Positions 36,856 to 46,345 of a stretch of 64,000 nucleotides of DNA are shown here, in pieces. Both the position numbers and the translations under genes were made by a program. The notes beneath the pieces were generated by a model. It was not told where the DNA came from and searched no databases. It was given only the letters and a program-made list of their open reading frames with translations. Position 1 is the first letter of the stretch. Each line of letters starts with the position of its first letter. Source of the DNA: an uncultured Bradyrhizobium sp. (GTDB taxonomy: Bacteria > Pseudomonadota > Alphaproteobacteria > Rhizobiales > Xanthobacteraceae); assembly GCF_936928535.1 (NCBI RefSeq), contig NZ_CAKZHY010000091.1, forward strand, positions 1 through 64,000, written 5' to 3'.

Positions 36856-36884
36856 CCTGTCACTCCCGATTCCACCAATGCGTG

Positions 36885-39107
36885 TTACGAAGCTCTCGCT
36901 TGAGGGTCGAAAGGGGCGACTTTCGACGTCAACTCTCCTTCCCCCTCCAAACCGAAGAGTTCGGCGACCTGCTTGAGGCGCTTGGCGCGCTCGCCGGTGA
37001 TTTCCGCGCTCGCCGACAGTATTTCGCGCATCGCGGAAAAGGCTGCGCGCCGCTGGTTCATGTCGTCAGGCAGCAATCCGGGGATTGCCGCAAGGGCGGC
37101 TTCGCGATCGAGCAACAGCATGAAAAACTGCTCGCGCACCAGCATCTTGAACTCGGACAGCGTCATGCGCGGGCCGGAATGGTCGCGTCGAACCTGCCGC
37201 AGCGCCTCGATGCTGCGCTCGTCGATCATGCCGCGCGCGGAGCCGACATAGAGCAGCGCACGGAGCGCAGCCTCGCGAATGCCGCCCTCACCGATACGAG
37301 ATTTCAGCTCGGCAATGCGCTTTGCGAGCATCGCTTGATGCTCGGCCGACATCTCGCGACGGCGCGACGGCGCCGAATTCGGGTCGACGCCGAGGGCAGC
37401 CTGCAGCACCGGCGAACCATAGACGTTGAGGAAGACGGTTTCGCTCAGCGCCTCCTGAGCGTCGCGCCAGCTGTCGAGCGCATGGACGATCTGCTTCGAC
37501 ATCTGCTCCTGGAAGGCCAGGAAAGGATTGTCCTTCGAGACCGGCTTGCGATTTTCCTCGACACGGTCGGCAGCCGACTTCATCGTGGCCATCCAGGGAT
37601 TCTCGCTGCTGAAGACCTCATATTGCAGCCGCAGCGGGTGCATCTTGTGGGCCCATTCCGCCAGTTGCGGCGTCACCATGCCCTTCACCAGCGGCCGCAG
37701 GAATTTCTGGTAGGCCGCCAGATTGAGTTCGGAGACGCGCTTGGCGGCGGCAAAGCGCCGCTCGTCCTCCGGCGAGTTGCCGCCCATGGCCCTGACATCG
37801 TCGAGCGTCCGCGCCTCGCAGCGCATCACCCACTGCCCCACGGCGAGATCGCTGTTGAGCGTCTCCTCGCCCCGGGCCTCGAACGTCGCCTCATAGAGGC
37901 CAGGCGGCAGCACATCGATCAAATCGATGTTGCTCGAGAACTCGGCATGCTCCTTCTTCGCCACGCCACCGGATACGAAGATGCCGAGATGGCCGATGCT
38001 GTCGTGAACGCTATAGACGATGGTCTGTCCATAGGCCCTGATCTCATCGACGTCGGCATAGCAGTCTAGGATCCAGTCCAGCGCCTGCTGAGGCGGCGTG
38101 ACGTTGTCGCCTTTGGAGCAGAACACCACGATCGGCGAACGGATATTGCGCAAGTCGACTTTCTCGCCGTCCGACATCTCGATCCGGCCGGCCGCAAGGT
38201 TGTTGCCGATGAAGAGCTCGTCGACGATGAACTGGATTTCTTCGGCATTGAGGTTGACGTGACCGCCCCACCAGCGTTCGAAGTCGAGGTAGCGCTCGGC
38301 CTCGGTATCGACCTTGGAATAGACGTTGTATTGCTTGGTCCAGAGCGTGTTCGACGGGTTCTGGTTCTCGAAGTTTTGTACCAGCCAGGCGCCGTCGAAC
38401 TTGCCGGCGCCGAGGTCGCTCGTCAGCGCCGTGAGCCAGCTTCCGCCCAAGAGACCACCGGAGTAGCGCATCGGATATTGACCGTGGACACCGGCCCAAT
38501 AGGCGAGCGGTGCGCCGGCGATGATCAGCGGTCCGAACAGCTCCGGCCGCAGCGAGGCCAGGATCATGACGGCCCATCCGGCCTGACAGTTGCCGATCAC
38601 ACACGGCTTACCGTCGGCGTCGGGGTGACGGCTGATGACGGTTTCAAGAAATTTTGCTTCGGCCCGTGCGATGCGCTCGATCGTCTGGCCCGGCATGGGC
38701 TCAGGCAGGAACCCGATGAAATAGCAGGGATGGCTCGCCTTCATCGCGACGCCGATCTCGCTGTCGGCCTTGAAGCCGCCGATGCCCGGGCCGTGGCCGG
38801 CCCGCGGGTCGACCACGACGAACGGCCGTCGGGTCATGTCGATCTCAACGCCTTTCGGCGGGATGATGCGGACCAGCGCGTAGTTCACGGGATCGTCGAG
38901 CGTGCGACCGTCCGTGATCAATTCGGCGGCATATTGCAGCACATGCGGCGCGGTCTGCGCGATGTGCTCGCGATACTGATCGCCGCGCTGGCGCATGATG
39001 TCCAGGAACAGCACGCTGCGCTGTCCCGCATCGACCAGATATTCTACGGCCGATGCGACCAGCCCCGACAGGGGACCATCGGGCAGTTTCAGATTTTCCG
39101 TCGGCAT
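36885..39107 (-). CDS. DUF3141 protein, PHA-synthase-like alpha/beta hydrolase fold
   Basis: 740 aa from ATG 39107, with GAGG six bases upstream. The core holds CVIGNCQAGWAVMILASLRP: a GxCxG elbow like that of PHA synthases, where Cys replaces the lipase Ser. Later SIGHLGIFVSGG resembles the PHA-synthase His region and FCSKGDNVTPPQQAL the Asp region. The C-terminal ~300 residues are helical and have no known fold. It heads the DUF3141-pta-ackA-fabI transcript. A possible role is acyl-CoA or polymer chemistry; no activity is established for the family that I know of. Confidence 0.85.
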   Translation of the reverse strand: MPTENLKLPDGPLSGLVASAVEYLVDAGQRSVLFLDIMRQRGDQYREHIAQTAPHVLQYAAELITDGRTLDDPVNYALVRIIPPKGVEIDMTRRPFVVVDPRAGHGPGIGGFKADSEIGVAMKASHPCYFIGFLPEPMPGQTIERIARAEAKFLETVISRHPDADGKPCVIGNCQAGWAVMILASLRPELFGPLIIAGAPLAYWAGVHGQYPMRYSGGLLGGSWLTALTSDLGAGKFDGAWLVQNFENQNPSNTLWTKQYNVYSKVDTEAERYLDFERWWGGHVNLNAEEIQFIVDELFIGNNLAAGRIEMSDGEKVDLRNIRSPIVVFCSKGDNVTPPQQALDWILDCYADVDEIRAYGQTIVYSVHDSIGHLGIFVSGGVAKKEHAEFSSNIDLIDVLPPGLYEATFEARGEETLNSDLAVGQWVMRCEARTLDDVRAMGGNSPEDERRFAAAKRVSELNLAAYQKFLRPLVKGMVTPQLAEWAHKMHPLRLQYEVFSSENPWMATMKSAADRVEENRKPVSKDNPFLAFQEQMSKQIVHALDSWRDAQEALSETVFLNVYGSPVLQAALGVDPNSAPSRRREMSAEHQAMLAKRIAELKSRIGEGGIREAALRALLYVGSARGMIDERSIEALRQVRRDHSGPRMTLSEFKMLVREQFFMLLLDREAALAAIPGLLPDDMNQRRAAFSAMREILSASAEITGERAKRLKQVAELFGLEGEGELTSKVAPFDPQARAS

Positions 39108-39161
39108 GTTCGACCTCACTGTCGCGTGAGGTCATTCAAAGGGGACGGGCCAGAATTGAAG

Positions 39162-39175
39162 TTGATATAGGTCAA
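39162..39175. promoter_or_regulatory. FixK/FNR-type box TTGATATAGGTCAA
   Basis: TTGAT-N4-GTCAA, one change from the consensus. Its centre is about 61 bases before the DUF3141 ATG (39107), so activation at -41.5 would give a leader of about 20 bases for the DUF3141-pta-ackA-fabI transcript. Confidence 0.6.
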
Positions 39176-39254
39176 TAGTCACGTTCGGCGCCGGCCTTGC
39201 GATCGTGCAGTCTTCATCGTCGTGACGATGGATGCCTCGCCTGGCAGAATGTCG

Positions 39255-39301
39255 GGAACCCTATTCTGAAACCTCCTGCAAACAACCCGAGTTAGGGTTC
39301 C
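39255..39301. repeat. Inverted repeat GGAACCCTA / TAGGGTTCC
   Basis: A perfect 9-bp inverted repeat with a 29-base spacer, abutting a 12-bp palindrome TTCCGGCCGGAA at 39298-39309. It lies upstream of the 48-aa gene at 39340. It may be an operator or leader structure. Confidence 0.45.
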
Positions 39302-39339
39302 GGCCGGAACAGACTCAGCCCCTTCCGGCTTGACCCGGC

Positions 39340-39486
39340 ATGGATAGGTTCTTCCTCGCAACGATGGTTTCGGCGGTGCTGCTGCTGATTGTGGCCTCTG
39401 ACCTCCTGGTCAACGGGCCAAGCAGGCAGGATCAGACCGCCGAGCTGGCCAACATCCAGCCGGTCGCAGCCCGCATGCTCAGATAG
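39340..39486 (+). CDS. Small single-pass membrane protein (48 aa), unknown
   Basis: ATG at 39340, stop at 39484-39486. A short N-terminus (MDRFFLATMV) leads into one hydrophobic helix (SAVLLLIVASDLLV), then a polar tail (NGPSRQDQTAELANIQPVAA). No strong ribosome site is seen. It is isolated between the DUF3141 promoter and the convergent ntrC. Support comes from the sensible protein design and flanking hairpins only. Confidence 0.45.
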   Translation: MDRFFLATMVSAVLLLIVASDLLVNGPSRQDQTAELANIQPVAARMLR

Positions 39487-39514
39487 GTGCGAGGCTGCCC
39501 CTGCGACGTATTCG

Positions 39515-39533
39515 AATGTTCCAGCGGAACATT
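39515..39533. terminator. Hairpin after the 48-aa gene
   Basis: AATGTTCC-agc-GGAACATT, a perfect 8-bp stem with a 3-base loop, 29 bases past the stop of the small plus-strand gene. Confidence 0.4.
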
Positions 39534-39594
39534 TCAGCCTGACCAGGACTTCTGATATCCGCGCCTGCCACGAACGGCCAGCGCGATCCGGACA

Positions 39595-39628
39595 GGCTCA
39601 GCTCCGCTGTGGTAGGGGGAGCTGAGCC
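39595..39628. terminator. Strong hairpin between convergent genes
   Basis: GGCTCAGCTCC pairs perfectly with GGAGCTGAGCC (11 bp) across a 12-base loop. It lies 53 bases beyond the ntrC stop and could end the dusB-ntrBC transcript. No T-tract is present. Confidence 0.5.
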
Positions 39629-39680
39629 ACCGTCGCGCAAATGCGTTTAGCGTTTGTCACGCCGCGTTTGTCGCGCGAGG

Positions 39681-41123
<1,443 letters not shown>

Positions 41124-41132
41124 CGTTAATCC

Positions 41133-42302
41133 TCATCTTGCCCCCTGTGATGCAGACGACGACTTCCCGGCAGAGCCGTCGCGACTGCTGTGATCTGTGG
41201 TCTTTGCCGATGTCGAGTACATCGGCATCAGCACGCGGAAGGTGGTCTTGCGCGGCTGAGACTCGCATTCGATGATGCCCCCGTGATCGCCCACGATCTT
41301 GGCGACCAGAGCAAGACCGAGGCCAGAGCCGGTCTGCTTGGTGGTCACGAACGGGTCGAACAAATTGGGCAGAAGGTCGTCCGGCACGCCTGGTCCATTG
41401 TCCCTCACGCAGAATTCGAGCGGCAGGGATACCCGGGATTTTTGACCGGGGACTGACAGGCGCACGCCGGGGCGGAACGCGGTGGTAAGCTGGATCTCGG
41501 CGTCGGGGACGTCGATCAGCGCTTCGGCGGCATTCTTCACCAGATTGAGGAACACCTGAATCAGCTGGTCCTGATTGGCCAGCACCGGCGGCAGCGAGGG
41601 ATCATAATCCTCGATGAAGCGGATGTTACGGGCAAAGCCCGATTGCGCCAGCCGCTTCACGTGATCCAGCACGGAATGGATGTTGACGGGACCGCGCACC
41701 ACCGGGCGTTCGTCGCCGAACACCTCCATGCGGTCGACCAGCGTGACGATGCGATCGGCCTCGTCGCAGATCAGGCGGGTCAGCATGCGGTCTTCCGAGG
41801 ACGCCTGCTGCTCCAGGAGCTGCGCGGCGCCGCGGATGCCCGAGAGCGGATTCTTGATCTCATGCGCGAGCATCGCTGCTAGCGCAATCACCGAGCGCGC
41901 AGCGCTGCGGTGGGTGAGCTGGCGATCCATCTTGTCAGCGATGGAGCGCTCCTGCAGCATCACCACGATGTGGCCGGGCCGCTCGGTGAGCGGGGCGACA
42001 TGCAGATCGACCTGCCGGTCGCCGCCCATGCGCGGCGTGCCCAAATCGACCTTGTATTCGTTGACCGGCGAGTTCGACGACCGCACCTGGTCGATCAGCG
42101 CGAGCAAGGGGCTGCCAAACGGCACCAGCTCTTTCAGCGACTGACGCTTCAGGAACTGTGTCGAGATTTCGAAGAACGCTTCGGTCGCGATGTTGGCGGC
42201 AACGATCTTGCCGTCCGGCCCGATCATCAACACGGGATTGGGCAAGGCATCGAGAATCGCGTCGCTGTCGGCGGGCTTGCGATGGTCGGCGGCTGAGCTC
42301 AT
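41133..42302 (-). CDS. ntrB: Nitrogen sensor histidine kinase NtrB
   Basis: 389 aa from ATG 42302, which overlaps the dusB stop (ATGA). Cytosolic: an N-terminal PAS domain ([20 protein letters not shown]), the H-box [20 protein letters not shown], the N-box [10 protein letters not shown] and the G-boxes DNGPGVP and GSGLGLAL. It phosphorylates NtrC, with PII controlling the kinase/phosphatase balance. It is the second gene of dusB-ntrB-ntrC. Confidence 0.96.
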   Translation of the reverse strand: MSSAADHRKPADSDAILDALPNPVLMIGPDGKIVAANIATEAFFEISTQFLKRQSLKELVPFGSPLLALIDQVRSSNSPVNEYKVDLGTPRMGGDRQVDLHVAPLTERPGHIVVMLQERSIADKMDRQLTHRSAARSVIALAAMLAHEIKNPLSGIRGAAQLLEQQASSEDRMLTRLICDEADRIVTLVDRMEVFGDERPVVRGPVNIHSVLDHVKRLAQSGFARNIRFIEDYDPSLPPVLANQDQLIQVFLNLVKNAAEALIDVPDAEIQLTTAFRPGVRLSVPGQKSRVSLPLEFCVRDNGPGVPDDLLPNLFDPFVTTKQTGSGLGLALVAKIVGDHGGIIECESQPRKTTFRVLMPMYSTSAKTTDHSSRDGSAGKSSSASQGAR

Positions 42303-43375
42303 GCAGCAGCGCTCCATGCAAAATCGTCGAAGGCATCCTGCAGCGAGCGGTGGACGAGCCCGGGATCCTCGGACGTCAAAATCTTCTGGCGCCAGGCCTT
42401 TAGCGTCTCGACCGGCGCACCACTGGCTTCGGCAGCAACATCGAGCGCCCAGCCGAGATGTTTGCGCGCGTGCCTGAGGCCGACACGCAGGCCGTAGAGC
42501 GCGCAGACGCCCTCATAGAGCGTGCGGACATAATGCAGCTGCGTCGCGAGCGAGGGCGCGGCTTCAGCCGCCCCACCGTTCAGCCGTCGCCCGATCTCGC
42601 CGGGCAGCCAGGGCTGGCCATTGGCGCCGCGACCGATCATCACGGCATCGGCGCCGGAGGCCTCGAGCGCCGCGAGCGCCTTCTCGAAAGACGTGATGTC
42701 GCCGTTGACGACGAGCGGAATGGAGATCGCCTCGCGCACAGCGCGGATCGCATCCCAATCGGCCTCGCCTTTGTAGAACTGGCAACGGGTGCGGCCGTGA
42801 ACGGTGACGAGCTTGACGCCGGCGGCCTCTGCGCGTCGCGCCAGCTCAGGCGCGTTGCGGGTGCGATCGTCCCAGCCGAGCCGCATCTTCAGCGTCACCG
42901 GCACGTTCACCGCTGATATCGTCGCTTCGATCAGGCTGACGGCGTGATCGAGATCGCGCATCAGGGCCGAGCCCGACTGGCCGCCGGTAACGTGACGGGC
43001 CGGACAGCCCATGTTGATGTCGATGATGTCGGCGCCTTCGGCTTCGGCGATCCGGGCACCCTCCGCCATCCAATGCGCCTCGCAGCCGGCGAGCTGGACC
43101 ACATGAGGCCCAACACCCGTCGCTTCGCAGCGCAACCGCGACATGCGGTGGCCATTGGCGAGCTCGTCGCTGGCGGTCATTTCGGAGACGACCAGACCGG
43201 CCCCCAGCTCGGCGGCCAACCGGCGGACGGGCGAGTCTGTCACTCCCGACATCGGTGCCAGGAAGACCGGATTGGCGATTTCAATATCGCCTATTTTCAA
43301 CGGCTTAGAGCCTGATACTACCGAGCCGGTCACAGGGGTCTCGTTGCGTGGGCGGCGCCTCATCGCGCCTGCCAT
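42299..43375 (-). CDS. dusB: tRNA-dihydrouridine synthase B (NifR3)
   Basis: 358 aa. A flavin-binding TIM barrel with [19 protein letters not shown] near the start, the catalytic Cys in [12 protein letters not shown] and the FMN-site [18 protein letters not shown]. It reduces uridine in the tRNA D-loop. It heads the classic nifR3-ntrBC operon. ATG 43363 is an alternative start. A dyad matching the NtrC site lies 13-27 bases upstream of the start codon. Confidence 0.95.
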   Translation of the reverse strand: MAGAMRRRPRNETPVTGSVVSGSKPLKIGDIEIANPVFLAPMSGVTDSPVRRLAAELGAGLVVSEMTASDELANGHRMSRLRCEATGVGPHVVQLAGCEAHWMAEGARIAEAEGADIIDINMGCPARHVTGGQSGSALMRDLDHAVSLIEATISAVNVPVTLKMRLGWDDRTRNAPELARRAEAAGVKLVTVHGRTRCQFYKGEADWDAIRAVREAISIPLVVNGDITSFEKALAALEASGADAVMIGRGANGQPWLPGEIGRRLNGGAAEAAPSLATQLHYVRTLYEGVCALYGLRVGLRHARKHLGWALDVAAEASGAPVETLKAWRQKILTSEDPGLVHRSLQDAFDDFAWSAAA

Positions 43376-43387
43376 GACCTATCTTGC

Positions 43388-43402
43388 GCACAATTCTTGT
43401 GC
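43388..43402. promoter_or_regulatory. Candidate NtrC-binding site GCAC-N7-GTGC
   Basis: GCACAATTCTTGTGC matches the half-site and spacing of enterobacterial NtrC sites (GCAC-N7-GTGC). It lies just upstream of dusB-ntrBC, where autorepression by NtrC is known in rhizobia. Its closeness to the start codon fits repression better than activation. Confidence 0.5.
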
Positions 43403-43581
43403 AGTCAAGCGTCATGCCTACAGTTTAGACAGTTCTGCAGATCTTTCAAGTGCAGTGCAGCAAAATGCTGAATCCCACGATCCCGGGAAACCCCCTTTTT
43501 TTGCGGGCCTGCCGTGCTAGAGGCATGCCGGCAATCACCTCACTCCCCCTACTCCCCTTAGCAGTTGAATATTTGAGTCCT

Positions 43582-44763
43582 ATGGCGAAATCACAGCGCA
43601 CCGCAGTCGTTCTCGTCGCGGCCGGACGTGGCCTTCGCGCAGGCGCCGGTGGCCCCAAGCAATACCGGGAGATTGGCGGCGTGCCCGTGATCTACCGCGC
43701 CATGGAAGCGTTCAGCACGCATCCCGATGTGTTCGCCGTGCAGCCGGTGGTGAACCCCGACGACAGCGCCATGTTCACGGCAGCGGTCGCAGGGCTCAAG
43801 CACGAGGCACCGACCAATGGTGGCGCAACGCGCCAGGCCTCGGTGCTCTCGGGTCTCGAAGCGCTTGCGAAGCACAAGCCCGACATCGTCCTGATCCATG
43901 ACGCCGCGCGGCCCTTCGTGTCAGCGAGCGTGATCTCGCGCGCCATCGAGGCGGCAAGCCGCACTGGCGCGGCGATCCCCGTCGTCCCCGTCACCGACAC
44001 CATCAAGGTCACGAGCGCCGATGGCAACGTCGAGGACACGCCAGACAGGGCCGGTCTGCGAATCGCTCAGACGCCGCAATCCTTTCGTTTCGATGTCATC
44101 CTCGAGGCGCATCATCGCGCGGCCAAGGACGGTCGATCCGATTTCACCGATGATGCCGCGATCGCCGAATGGGCGGGATTGACGGTTGCGACCTTTGAAG
44201 GCGATGTTGCCAATATGAAGCTCACCACTCCCGAAGATTTCGTGCGCGAGGAAGCGCGCCTGGCCAGCCTGCTCGGCGACATCAGGACCGGCACGGGCTA
44301 CGACGTGCACGCCTTCGGTGAAGGCGACCATCTCATGCTCTGCGGCGTGCGCGTGCCGCACACGAAAGGCTTCCTGGCACATTCCGACGGCGATGTCGGG
44401 CTGCATGCGCTGGTCGATGCCATCCTCGGCGCGCTCGCCGACGGCGACATTGGTTCGCACTTCCCGCCGAGCGATGCGAAGTGGAAGGGCGCCTCCTCCG
44501 ACCAGTTCCTGAAATACGCCATCGAGCGCGTCACGGCGCGCGGCGGCCGCGTCGCCAATCTCGAGGTCACCATGATCTGCGAGCGGCCGAAGATCGGTCC
44601 GCTGCGGGACGTCATGCGCGCGCGCATCGCCGAGATATCAGGCGTCGACATCTCGCGCGTTGCGGTGAAGGCGACCACCAGCGAGCGGCTCGGCTTCACC
44701 GGGCGCGAGGAAGGCATCGCGGCAACCGCGAGTGCCACCATCCGCCTGCCCTGGAGCCTGTAG
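43582..44763 (+). CDS. ispDF: Bifunctional IspD/IspF enzyme of the MEP pathway
   Basis: 393 aa from ATG 43582. IspD (residues ~1-230) has the CTP-binding [19 protein letters not shown] and HDAARPFVS. IspF (~234-393) begins [16 protein letters not shown] with the zinc ligands Asp and His, then [20 protein letters not shown]. It makes CDP-methylerythritol and then the cyclodiphosphate for isoprenoid synthesis. The fusion is common in alphaproteobacteria. cinA follows after three bases. Confidence 0.96.
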   Translation: MAKSQRTAVVLVAAGRGLRAGAGGPKQYREIGGVPVIYRAMEAFSTHPDVFAVQPVVNPDDSAMFTAAVAGLKHEAPTNGGATRQASVLSGLEALAKHKPDIVLIHDAARPFVSASVISRAIEAASRTGAAIPVVPVTDTIKVTSADGNVEDTPDRAGLRIAQTPQSFRFDVILEAHHRAAKDGRSDFTDDAAIAEWAGLTVATFEGDVANMKLTTPEDFVREEARLASLLGDIRTGTGYDVHAFGEGDHLMLCGVRVPHTKGFLAHSDGDVGLHALVDAILGALADGDIGSHFPPSDAKWKGASSDQFLKYAIERVTARGGRVANLEVTMICERPKIGPLRDVMRARIAEISGVDISRVAVKATTSERLGFTGREEGIAATASATIRLPWSL

Positions 44764-44766
44764 GTC

Positions 44767-45375
44767 ATGGGCGGCAGCGACGCACGCGCCCTCTCCCGCT
44801 CGCTGCTCGATTTGTGCCGGATGCGCAAGCTGACGATCGCGACCGCCGAGTCCTGCACCGGCGGCCTCGTCGCCGGCGCGCTGACCGACATCCCCGGCTC
44901 GTCTGACGTCATCGACCGCGGCTTCGTCACCTATTCCAATGAGGCCAAGCGCGCGATGCTCGGCGTCGAAGCAGGCACTCTCGCCAATTTCGGCGCAGTC
45001 AGCAAGGAAACCGCGACCGCGATGGCGGTCGGCGCGCTTGAACGCGCGGATGTCGATCTTGCCGTTGCCATCACGGGAATCGCGGGTCCCGGCGGCGCAA
45101 CGCCGGGCAAGCCGGTCGGCCTTGTCCATTTCGCCGCCGCCGCGCGCGACGGCCGCATCATCCATCGCGAGCAACGTTTTGGCGCGATCGGCCGGACCGC
45201 GGTGCGCCAGCGCTCGGTGGTCGAAGCCCTGCGCATGCTGATGGAGCTCGCCCGCGGCCCGCAAGTCGCAGCCAAGCCGCAACGCGCTGCCGCGAGCCGC
45301 CTGCGTCCCCGCGTCACGCGCACGCCGCGCAGGCATGCGACAAAGCGCCGGCCGCCACGCTCGCCGCGGGGCTGA
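44767..45375 (+). CDS. cinA: CinA-family nicotinamide-nucleotide amidohydrolase (PncC domain)
   Basis: 202 aa: the C-terminal CinA/PncC domain alone (IATAESCTGGLVAGALTDIPG, then AITGIAGPGGATPGKPVGLV). It deamidates NMN to NaMN in the pyridine nucleotide cycle. The last ~35 residues are an Arg-rich, low-complexity tail (RPRVTRTPRRHATKRRPPRS) not expected in the family. It is co-transcribed with ispDF. Confidence 0.9.
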   Translation: MGGSDARALSRSLLDLCRMRKLTIATAESCTGGLVAGALTDIPGSSDVIDRGFVTYSNEAKRAMLGVEAGTLANFGAVSKETATAMAVGALERADVDLAVAITGIAGPGGATPGKPVGLVHFAAAARDGRIIHREQRFGAIGRTAVRQRSVVEALRMLMELARGPQVAAKPQRAAASRLRPRVTRTPRRHATKRRPPRSPRG

Positions 45376-45394
45376 GGCGCACCGGCATTTTGCA

Positions 45395-45423
45395 GGGTGG
45401 ATTACGCTGACGCTAACCCACCC
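45395..45423. repeat. Small palindromic element downstream of cinA
   Basis: GGGTGGATTACG-CTGA-CGCTAACCCACCC forms about a 9-bp stem with one mismatch, 20 bases after the cinA stop. This TAACCCACCC palindrome type is frequent between Bradyrhizobium genes. It may also act as a terminator. Confidence 0.5.
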
Positions 45424-45545
45424 ACGAACCTACACCCTCTTGCATGCGTCATCTCCAGTTTTCAAAAAGGCATGCATTTCTGTCGAATTCGATCGTCATG
45501 TGCGATGCAGCGGACGCGACCAAATGTCATCGCGCTCCTGCGACC

Positions 45546-45569
45546 TTGCGCGGAAAAATATTGGCGCAA
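45546..45569. promoter_or_regulatory. Dyad TTGCGC-N12-GCGCAA upstream of oxidase operon
   Basis: A 6-bp inverted repeat with an AT-rich 12-base centre, 61 bases before the first oxidase-operon start codon. It could be an operator or overlap the promoter. No FixK/FNR core is present in this 254-base region. Confidence 0.35.
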
Positions 45570-45629
45570 TAATGCCGCTCTACGTTGTGCTCCGGAATCA
45601 ACCGGACCAGCCTTGTGGAGGGCGACAAG

Positions 45630-46337
45630 GTGTTCGCTCGCGTCGCGGCTTCGGCCGTACTCGTTGTCACTTTGGCCGCCTTTGATGGTGCGGCTGCGCA
45701 GACGGCCAATCAGGCGCCGGATACGATGGCGGCCCGGGTCGAGGCCTGCACGCCCTGTCACGGCAATAAGGGCGAAGGTACCAGCGACGTCTATTTCCCG
45801 CGCCTCGCCGGCAAGCCGGCCGGCTACCTCTACAACCAGCTCCTTGCCTTCCGCAGCGGCCGGCGCAAATACCCACCGATGAACTATCTGCTGGAGTTCT
45901 TGCCTGATCCGTATCTGGAGGCGATGGCAGAATATTTTGCTGGGGAGCACCCGGCGCTGCCGCAGCCCGTGCCGAGCGACGTCAGCAAGGAGGTCCTCGC
46001 GCAAGGCGAGCAGCTCGCGACCAGCGGCGATGCTAGCCGCAACATCCCAGCTTGCGTCAGCTGTCACGGCCCGGGCCTCACGGGCATGCAGCCCGGCATC
46101 CCCGGCCTGCTCGGCTTGCGCGCCGCCTATATCAGCGCCCAGCTGGGTGCCTGGCGCTACGGCACCCGCACGGCGAAATCGCCCGACTGCATGCAGCTCG
46201 TCGCCGGCCATCTGACCGAGGCCGACGTCACCGCGGTCGCGGCCTGGCTTGCGACACGCCCTGCCCTCGACAATCCTGCTCCCGTGGCCAAAGGCACCTA
46301 CGCACTGCCCTTCGGCTGTGGCAGCCAGCCCAACTGA
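45630..46337 (+). CDS. Di-haem cytochrome c (c4-like)
   Basis: 235 aa from GTG 45630, chosen for GGAGGG seven bases upstream. The signal peptide ends near DGAAAQ. Two haem sites are visible, CTPCHGNKGEG and CVSCHGPGLTG, each opening a c4-type domain with downstream Met ligands. It carries electrons in the periplasm. First gene of the oxidase operon; the next begins eight bases after its stop. Confidence 0.85.
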   Translation: MFARVAASAVLVVTLAAFDGAAAQTANQAPDTMAARVEACTPCHGNKGEGTSDVYFPRLAGKPAGYLYNQLLAFRSGRRKYPPMNYLLEFLPDPYLEAMAEYFAGEHPALPQPVPSDVSKEVLAQGEQLATSGDASRNIPACVSCHGPGLTGMQPGIPGLLGLRAAYISAQLGAWRYGTRTAKSPDCMQLVAGHLTEADVTAVAAWLATRPALDNPAPVAKGTYALPFGCGSQPN

Positions 46338-46345
46338 CGAGGCGG

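Noticed and set aside
43399..43413. CTTG-N6-CAAG dyad near dusB as another FixK site
   Set aside because: The half-site spacing is too short for the 14-bp FixK/FNR core; the overlapping GCAC-N7-GTGC reading is better.
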